Source: Druceiella hillmani (Eukaryota > Arthropoda > Insecta > Lepidoptera > Hepialidae). Taken from it: 64,000 bases of DNA. The notes beneath the pieces were generated by a model, which did not search any database, was not told where the DNA came from, and saw only the letters and a program-made list of their open reading frames with translations. The position numbers and the translations under genes are program-made. The DNA lies in assembly GCA_039881145.1 (NCBI GenBank), contig JAYKKI010000004.1, positions 45,444,501-45,508,500 on the forward strand, in the 5' to 3' direction. This document shows, piece after piece, positions 61,838 through 64,000 of this stretch (positions are counted from its first letter, which is position 1; every line of letters begins with the position of its first letter).

Positions 61838-64000
61838 TCTAAATCTTAAAATAGTCACATGGAACGCCAACGGACTGGTCGCTCGACGACTAGAGCTGGA
61901 AATGTTTCTACACATGAAAAAGATTGACGTGGCATTAATATCTGAGACTAGGTTTACCATCAAAAGCCATATCTCAATAAAGGGCTACACAGTTTATGCT
62001 ACCAACCACCCATCGGGAAAAGCGCATGGAGGAACGGCAGTGATCTTAAAATCAAATATAAAACATCACCCGCTTGAACCTTTCTCAACTGACAAGATAC
62101 AAGCCTCTCTTATTAAAGTGTATGACAATAGCTCGGACATTACCGTTGCTGCAGTTTATTGCCCTCCTAAACACCAGATGGCAAAAGAAGAATATAAAGA
62201 TTTCTTCTCTATACTCGGACATCGCTTTATAAGTGGGGGCGACTGGAACGCTAAACACCTGTTCTGGGGATCTAGACTTATAACAACTAGAGGAAGGTCG
62301 CTCTATCAAGCTGTGAAAGATCTTAATCTTGATTGCTTGTCCACTGGAGAACCTACCTATTGGCCGACAGATCCACGAAAAATACCCGATTTGCTGGATT
62401 TTTTCATATCTAGAAACATTGCAATAAATAACACTAAAACAGAACCTGACTTTGACCTTATCTCAGACCACTCTGCTATTGTTCTAAGGGTATATAGTAA
62501 GATATTACTAACAGAAGTACCACTTAAAATCTACAATAAGAATACTAACTGGAAAAAATATCAGGATATCATCACAACGGAAATACAGCTCAGGATCTCA
62601 CTGAAAACGTCTGACCAAATAGAACGGGCTATAGAAGGACTAAACAAACTGATTCATGACGCTGCAAACAGGGCTACATCCCATCACAAAACGGGAACTG
62701 CTATAGAGCATGTGTACCCTGAATTCATCAAGGATTGTATAAACGAAAGACGTAGACTCCGCAGAGTATGGCAAAACACTCACTATCCTAGAGACAAGAC
62801 TGCCTTAAATAAAGCCACACAACATCTTAAAACTCTAATCAAAGAATTGGCAAATGAGAATCTACAATCATATCTCACAAAACTGACACATACTAGTGAC
62901 ACAAACTACTCGTTATGGAAAGCTACCAAAAACCTAAAGCGTCCCAAACAACAAGTCACACCGCTAAGAACAAAAACGGGATCCTGGGCTCGCTCTGATA
63001 GTGAAAAAGCTAACAGATATGCTGATCACCTACATGAAGTTTTTGAACCGTTTCCCAGCAGTAATCAATATCTGGACAATGAAATAGAGGAGTACTTAAA
63101 GACACCTATTCAAATGTGCTTACCACTTAAGCATGTGACACCAAATGAACTGAGGCGGGAAATCCTAAAACTCCAGGAAGGCAAATGCCCTGGCTATGAC
63201 CTTATCGACGCGACACTTTTGAAACACCTCCCAAAAAAAGGAATACTGTTCATACTCGCTATTTTCAACGCATGTTTAAGACAGTCCTACTACCCAAGCC
63301 AGTGGAAAATAGCACAGGTAATAATGATACTGAAACCAGGTAAACCTGCTCAAGAAGTGTCATCTTATAGACCTATCAGTCTCCTTCCGGTAATTGGAAA
63401 ATTACTGGAAACGATAATACTTAACAGAATGAGGGAACACTTAGCAAATATAATACCAACACATCAGTTTGGATTTAGAGAGGGCCACGGAACTATCGAG
63501 CAAGTGCATAGGCTGGTTGATGTCATAAGTAGAGCATTGGAAAATAAACAATATTGCTCCGCAGTCTTCTTAGACATTAGCCAAGCATTTGATAAGGTAT
63601 GGCATACTGGGCTTCTCTTTAAAATTAAAAAAATGTTACCGCACTCCTTTTTTCCGTTGATTAAATCGTATCTTGGAAAAAGATGCTACGAAGTGAAATA
63701 TAACTCCGAAACATCAGAAATGCACCCAATTAAGTCAGGAGTTCCACAGGGTAGTATACTGGGACCAGTACTCTATTTGATATTTACAGCAGATCTACCT
63801 ACTTATGCCAACACTACCACAGCGACATACGCAGATGATACCGCACTTCTTTCGTCACATGATAATCCCGATTCCGCATCTGAAAGCCTCCAATCCCATA
63901 TCTCTCTCATCCAAGCATGGTGCCAGCAGTGGCGTATTAAAGTCAACACAGATAAGTCAGCCCAAGTAACTTTCACACTTAGAAGAAAAACCTGCCCACC
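61794..64000 (+). CDS. LINE ORF2: endonuclease and reverse transcriptase (3' end beyond window)
   Basis: This protein nicks target DNA and primes reverse transcription there. The frame is open from 61794 (just after a TGA) to the window end, over 735 codons without a stop. The endonuclease shows IVTWNANGL (from 61851), ISETR, GGDWNAKHLFWG (D at 62241) and SDHSAIV (62463 on), the expected catalytic order. The reverse transcriptase shows SSYRPISLLPVIGKLLE (from about 63360), FGFREGHGTIEQVHRL, FLDISQAFDKVWH (aspartates at 63573 and 63591), SGVPQGSILGPVLY (63735 on) and YADDTALLS (YADD 63828-63839). All catalytic residues are present. Oddly, the first in-frame ATG (61902) lies after WNANGL inside the endonuclease, so the start is not an ordinary AUG. 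The frame overlaps ORF1 by 44 bp (61794-61837), one base forward. The thumb and C-terminal domains are off the window. Confidence 0.93.

Larger units (their letters stand above)
60119..64000 (+). mobile_element. Jockey-type LINE, intact as far as visible (truncated by window)
   Basis: The element has a GC-rich 5' leader (from about 60119), ORF1 (60524-61837) with three zinc knuckles, and ORF2 with endonuclease and reverse transcriptase running off the window end. No stop or frameshift is seen within either ORF. The 3' UTR, tail and target duplication lie beyond 64000. Order, ORF1 knuckle spacing and ORF2 motifs fit the jockey clade. The intact frames and sharp 5' boundary suggest a young, possibly active copy among otherwise dead elements. 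Confidence 0.9.

Noticed and set aside
1..64000. tRNA genes, rRNA, CRISPR arrays, bacterial operons
   Set aside because: No A/B box pairs with clover-leaf arms, no rRNA motifs, and no regularly spaced repeat-spacer units were seen; the 76-bp array has no unique spacers.

Overview
This is an AT-rich (roughly 70% A+T by eye) stretch of eukaryotic nuclear DNA, most likely from an arthropod and probably an insect. The evidence is the mix of mobile-element families (jockey-type and RTE-type LINEs, mariner, hAT and Tigger/pogo DNA transposons, Penelope-like termini) and the long (TA)n arrays. I found no host protein-coding gene, tRNA or rRNA that I can defend. The window reads as intergenic or deep intronic DNA filled with transposable-element remains. 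The species cannot be fixed from sequence alone.

Left third (1-22.5 kb): a degenerate ~130-bp tandem repeat (2.6-3.1 kb); (TA)n arrays; a decayed LINE on the + strand (5.1-6.6 kb); a decayed RTE-clade LINE with endonuclease and reverse transcriptase on the - strand (6.6-8.8 kb); two overlapping partial copies of a hAT-type transposase (13.2-14.35 kb); a mariner N-terminal fragment (16.0 kb); a 76-bp minisatellite (18.3-18.6 kb); and a third decayed LINE on the + strand (20.75-22.5 kb).

Middle (22.5-43.7 kb): mostly featureless AT-rich DNA. It is punctuated by a fold-back element (26.9 kb), an internally deleted mariner with both ends and TA duplication visible (31.5-32.4 kb), a Tigger/pogo-type remnant (36.4-37.4 kb), a second hAT remnant on the - strand (38.9-40.0 kb), a GC-rich promoter-like block that may be a solo LTR (40.2-40.4 kb), and a nearly perfect 63-bp-arm palindrome (43.5 kb). 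Three dispersed repeat families have two copies each inside the window.

Right third (43.7-64 kb): three copies of one fold-back family (47.6, 56.5 and 57.8 kb). Their arms carry a hammerhead-ribozyme-like core, as expected for terminal repeats of Penelope-like retroelements. The window ends inside a young-looking jockey-type LINE (from about 60.12 kb to the right edge). Its ORF1 (437 aa, three zinc knuckles) is intact. Its ORF2 (endonuclease plus reverse transcriptase) is open without a stop for over 2.2 kb to the window end. It is the only intact coding capacity here and could in principle supply the retrotransposition machinery for itself; all other elements are broken.
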